The notes under the pieces are model-generated. The model did no database searches. It saw only the letters and a list, made by a program, of their open reading frames with translations, and had not been told where the DNA came from. Shown here piece by piece: positions 6,628-9,045 of a DNA stretch of 9,045 nucleotides. A program made the translations under genes and the position numbers. Source of the stretch: PVC group bacterium (GTDB lineage: Bacteria; GCA-001730085; JADFSZ01). The stretch covers positions 1 through 9,045 of the forward strand of contig JADFSZ010000061.1 in assembly GCA_022560555.1 (NCBI GenBank). The letters run 5' to 3'. Every line of letters begins with the position of its first letter. Positions within the stretch are counted from its first letter, which is position 1.

Positions 6628-8799
6628 TTATATCTTCCCCAACGCTTCTAACACGATTCCGGGGGTAATAATTTCCGGCAAAACAATGGGCTCCCTATCT
6701 GCAGGCCCCGGAAAAAGAACATAAAAGGGAACTCCCGATCGTCCGAATCGAGCGAGAAAGCGGGTAATCACGGGATCCCGTTTCGTCCAGTCAGCTTTGA
6801 GCGGGATTACCCCTTTGTTAACAAAGGCTCGGATAACTTCAGGATGATGAAACGTTGTTCGCTCATTAACCTGACATGTGAGACACCAGGCCGCCGTAAC
6901 ATCGATAAAAACCGGTTCCCCCTGGTCCTTGAGCTCCTCGAGTTTTTCCAGAGAAAATTCCTGCCATCCAATTTCATCTGACGAAGATAATGTCTGATTT
7001 TGTGCGGACTCTTTAAAATTGTCCGACAAAGCGACCCCCGAAAATCCAATATATAAGGCATACCCCAAGATAATAATCACCGTTAGGATTTTTGATAAGG
7101 CTTTGATTTTTTCGCTTTTGCCGCCAGACATGTTTTTTCCATAAATCCACATGGAAAATCCGAGAAGAAAGATCATCATCAAAATTTTTATGACCGTTGG
7201 TAAGTCCGTTTGCAATCCCAGCACCCACACAAGCCAAATAACAGTCGCCATAAGAAGAAAACCCATAAACTGTTTCAACGTAACCATCCATGGCCCCGGT
7301 TTCGGTAAACGTTGTATCCATTTTGGATTAAGGGACAATATCAAGTAAGGCGCGGACAATCCAAGGCCCAGTCCGGTAAAAACGCAAAATGCGACATACG
7401 CCGGCTGCGAGAGGGCAAACCCGAGGGCGGAACCCATAAAGGGCGCCGTGCAAGGGGTTGCGACAACCGTCGTGAGAACCCCGCTCATAAAAGATCCCAT
7501 GAGTCCGGTTTTTTGTTGGATCTCTGAGGCCTTTCCAACCCAGGATAGCCCGATTTCAAAAACACCAAAAAGATTTAATCCGAACAAAAAGAAGACGGCT
7601 ATCAGGCCGCATAAAAAATAGGGTGATTGAAGCTGAAAGCCCCACCCTAATTCCTCTCCTCCGGCACGCAACACTATAAGCAAGCCGGCGAGAATCCAGA
7701 AAGAGACCAGAATCCCCCCCGCGAAAAACCATCCATGGATCATCACACGTTTGGGATCTTCATGCGCTTGTTTAACGAAGCTAAGAATTTTAATCGACAA
7801 CACGGGAAAGACACACGGCATGAGGTTGAGAATCAATCCTCCCACAAAAGCAAAAAGAATAGCCATCCCAAGCGAAAGTTCAGATTTTTGGAAATCCTCT
7901 TGCGGGATTGAGGGCATGGCTCTCTCGTGAATCTTTATATCAAATTGCATGGCTTTTTCTGATCCACTCCCACGCCATCCGCTTTCTGATACCAAAATTC
8001 CTTGAATTTTAGAACCCATTTCTTTTCTTGTTTTTGATCGCGCTATTTTTAAGATGTATTTCTGGTCTTTTTGGATCACTTCTTGCTCGGCAGAATGAAC
8101 AATGAGCTCTTTGTCATAGGGGAAAAATCGAATGCTTTTTTTCTTATCAAACGAGATGGTGTCTTTAGGAAATACTTCCAAATAGATGCTTTCTTCTTCA
8201 TAAAAAGCTTGCACGGACCATTGGGAGTATTCCACCAAGATCGGGATTTCTGTTTTGGCCTGAGTGATGATTTCTAACCAGCGGGGATCAACACGCGCTC
8301 CGGTTTTATCCACATCCAATGTCAATTCGACCAGGGCCGCGCCCGGTAAACATATTTCCCGGCACACAAGCCAATCCGCCTGAACACGGAATGTGACAGT
8401 ATCTGAGGGGATATCTTTCGGAGGCGTTATTTGAACAAGTAGATATGTTTCCTTTTCGTATCCATAGCTCACGAGCGGAGGGACCTCGATTCGCTCCGGA
8501 AAGGGCCAGAGTATGGGCCCCGCATCAAATCCATCGGGCAGATCCCAATCCAGTACTGTCCCCAAACCCGCGTCGCCGGGATTGCGCCAATAGGTATGCC
8601 ACCCGGGCTCCATCTTCATACGCAAAGCGACCAAAAACGGGACGCCGGGAGCTATAGCTTCGAGATCAGAGACAAGTTCCGTCTCAACATGATCAGTAAA
8701 AACGGAGGCTGTTTCGGCCGATCCCGCAAAAAAGAGGATGGCGAGTACGTTTACGCACAAGGAAAGACAAAAAATTTGGCGAATTTTTGCAAACATCAT
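6628..8799 (-). CDS. dsbD: DsbD/ScsB-type thiol:disulfide interchange protein (transmembrane electron relay)
   Basis: DsbD-type proteins carry reducing electrons from cytosolic thioredoxin across the inner membrane to periplasmic partners. The 723-residue protein has the full three-part layout. A signal peptide (about 1-30) leads to a periplasmic N-terminal region whose redox pair is C146 and C150 in CREIC. A membrane domain of about eight helices (310-590) has the paired cysteines C329 (NLMPCVFP) and C450 (VATPCTAP). A C-terminal periplasmic thioredoxin domain (about 612-723) has the active site CLTC (639-642) and a cis-Pro region SGVPFYV (688-694). The N-terminal part, with WRNPGDAG (71-78) and WLVCREICLPG (143-153), resembles the ScsB/DUF-type domain rather than that of E. 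coli DsbD, so partners may differ; ScsB-type proteins serve Scs and other periplasmic reductases. An in-frame TAG two codons upstream fixes the start at ATG 8799 or 8796. It heads a unit with the SIR2-type gene. Confidence 0.94.
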   Translation of the reverse strand: MMFAKIRQIFCLSLCVNVLAILFFAGSAETASVFTDHVETELVSDLEAIAPGVPFLVALRMKMEPGWHTYWRNPGDAGLGTVLDWDLPDGFDAGPILWPFPERIEVPPLVSYGYEKETYLLVQITPPKDIPSDTVTFRVQADWLVCREICLPGAALVELTLDVDKTGARVDPRWLEIITQAKTEIPILVEYSQWSVQAFYEEESIYLEVFPKDTISFDKKKSIRFFPYDKELIVHSAEQEVIQKDQKYILKIARSKTRKEMGSKIQGILVSESGWRGSGSEKAMQFDIKIHERAMPSIPQEDFQKSELSLGMAILFAFVGGLILNLMPCVFPVLSIKILSFVKQAHEDPKRVMIHGWFFAGGILVSFWILAGLLIVLRAGGEELGWGFQLQSPYFLCGLIAVFFLFGLNLFGVFEIGLSWVGKASEIQQKTGLMGSFMSGVLTTVVATPCTAPFMGSALGFALSQPAYVAFCVFTGLGLGLSAPYLILSLNPKWIQRLPKPGPWMVTLKQFMGFLLMATVIWLVWVLGLQTDLPTVIKILMMIFLLGFSMWIYGKNMSGGKSEKIKALSKILTVIIILGYALYIGFSGVALSDNFKESAQNQTLSSSDEIGWQEFSLEKLEELKDQGEPVFIDVTAAWCLTCQVNERTTFHHPEVIRAFVNKGVIPLKADWTKRDPVITRFLARFGRSGVPFYVLFPGPADREPIVLPEIITPGIVLEALGKI

Positions 8800-8804
8800 C
8801 GCCT

Positions 8805-8833
8805 ATTATACAGGCTTTGCAAGTCACTCACAA
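8805..8833 (-). promoter_or_regulatory. Promoter of dsbD, abutting its start codon
   Basis: On the minus strand TTGTGA (8828-8833) and a perfect TATAAT (8805-8810) are separated by an ideal 17 bases. Only five bases lie between the -10 box and the ATG at 8799, so transcription should begin at or next to the A of that ATG. The in-frame stop TAG overlaps the end of the -10 box, which rules out a longer protein. A short inverted repeat, GCCT/AGGC, flanks the -10 box (8801-8815) and is probably chance. Confidence 0.65.
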
Positions 8834-8865
8834 GAATGAATCCACATGTCTTACCAGGGTCTGCC

Positions 8866-8894
8866 TTGTTTTCCCCGCACATTTGGCTTACAAT
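8866..8894 (+). promoter_or_regulatory. Promoter of the EVE-domain gene, abutting its start codon
   Basis: TTGTTT (8866-8871) and TACAAT (8889-8894) are 17 bases apart. The -10 box ends six bases before the ATG at 8901, so the expected transcript start falls on that ATG. It shares the 101-base divergent region with the dsbD promoter; the two -35 boxes are 32 bases apart and do not overlap. Confidence 0.55.
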
Positions 8895-8900
8895 GAAAAC

Positions 8901-9045
8901 ATGTCTCGAAAAATTCGCTACTGGCTCATGAAAAGCGAACCGGATGTTTATTCACTTGATGATTTGAAGCGCGATAAAAAAACATTCTGGGACGGTGTGA
9001 GAAATTTTCAGGCCCGTAATTTTATGCGGGGAGATATGCGTATCG
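8901..9045 (+). CDS. EVE-domain protein, N-terminal part (cut by the window edge)
   Basis: Only the first 48 residues are present. They contain YWLMKSEPDVYS (7-18) and FWDGVRNFQARNFMR (29-43), which are the hallmark opening of the EVE domain (thymocyte nuclear protein 1-like, PUA-like fold). EVE domains bind modified bases in DNA or RNA in the cases studied; in bacteria the single-domain form is widespread and its exact role is unsettled. The ATG at 8901 is supported by the family's N-terminus, which normally places the Tyr-Trp-Leu motif a few residues after Met. The other nearby ATG (8893) is in a different frame and meets a stop after 12 codons. The gene is transcribed divergently from dsbD. 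No Shine-Dalgarno sequence is seen. The frame is open to the end of the window. Confidence 0.92.
   Translation, partial: MSRKIRYWLMKSEPDVYSLDDLKRDKKTFWDGVRNFQARNFMRGDMRI

Overview
The window looks like chromosomal core DNA of a moderately AT-rich, Gram-negative (LPS-making) bacterium. Two lipid A enzymes (LpxD and LpxK), a periplasmic disulfide/electron relay (DsbD/ScsB type) and a Nitrogen-PTS-like EIIA domain point to an outer-membrane organism. I cannot place the lineage from sequence alone. The protein set would fit several groups, including PVC-type lineages such as Omnitrophota or Chlamydiota, as well as Proteobacteria. No phage, IS element, CRISPR array, tRNA or rRNA gene is visible.

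Layout from left to right. Positions 1-228 are AT-rich and non-coding, with back-to-back promoters: one fires leftward out of the window towards an unseen product, the other drives lpxD (229-1326, +). lpxD runs head-on into a five-gene leftward operon (5672 down to 1330), with only three bases between the two stop codons. In transcription order the operon is a PTS EIIA/PtsN-like protein, LpxK, a membrane-anchored single-HKD phospholipase D-like protein, a full-length CNNM/CorC-type membrane protein with CBS domains, and a second, shorter CNNM-CBS protein. All four internal junctions overlap, and each downstream gene has a Shine-Dalgarno sequence, so the unit is probably translated in a coupled way. 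A 198-base spacer with a plausible promoter separates it from a second leftward unit, dsbD/scsB-like followed by a SIR2-family deacylase (8799 down to 5871). A 101-base divergent promoter region then separates dsbD from a rightward EVE-domain gene that is cut by the window edge.

How the genes may work together: LpxD adds the N-linked acyl chain early in lipid A synthesis, and LpxK phosphorylates the disaccharide late in the same pathway. The operon around LpxK adds a PTS-type regulatory domain, a membrane-bound phosphodiesterase-like protein and two candidate divalent-cation (Mg2+/Co2+) transporters or regulators. An envelope/cation-homeostasis theme is a reasonable inference, but the sequence does not prove it.

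The most notable non-coding signal is at the gene starts. At dsbD, the EVE gene and lpxD, a good sigma70-type promoter ends only 5, 6 and 10 bases before the start codon, with no usable Shine-Dalgarno sequence. This predicts leaderless or nearly leaderless mRNAs for first genes, whereas genes inside the operon use ordinary Shine-Dalgarno sequences.
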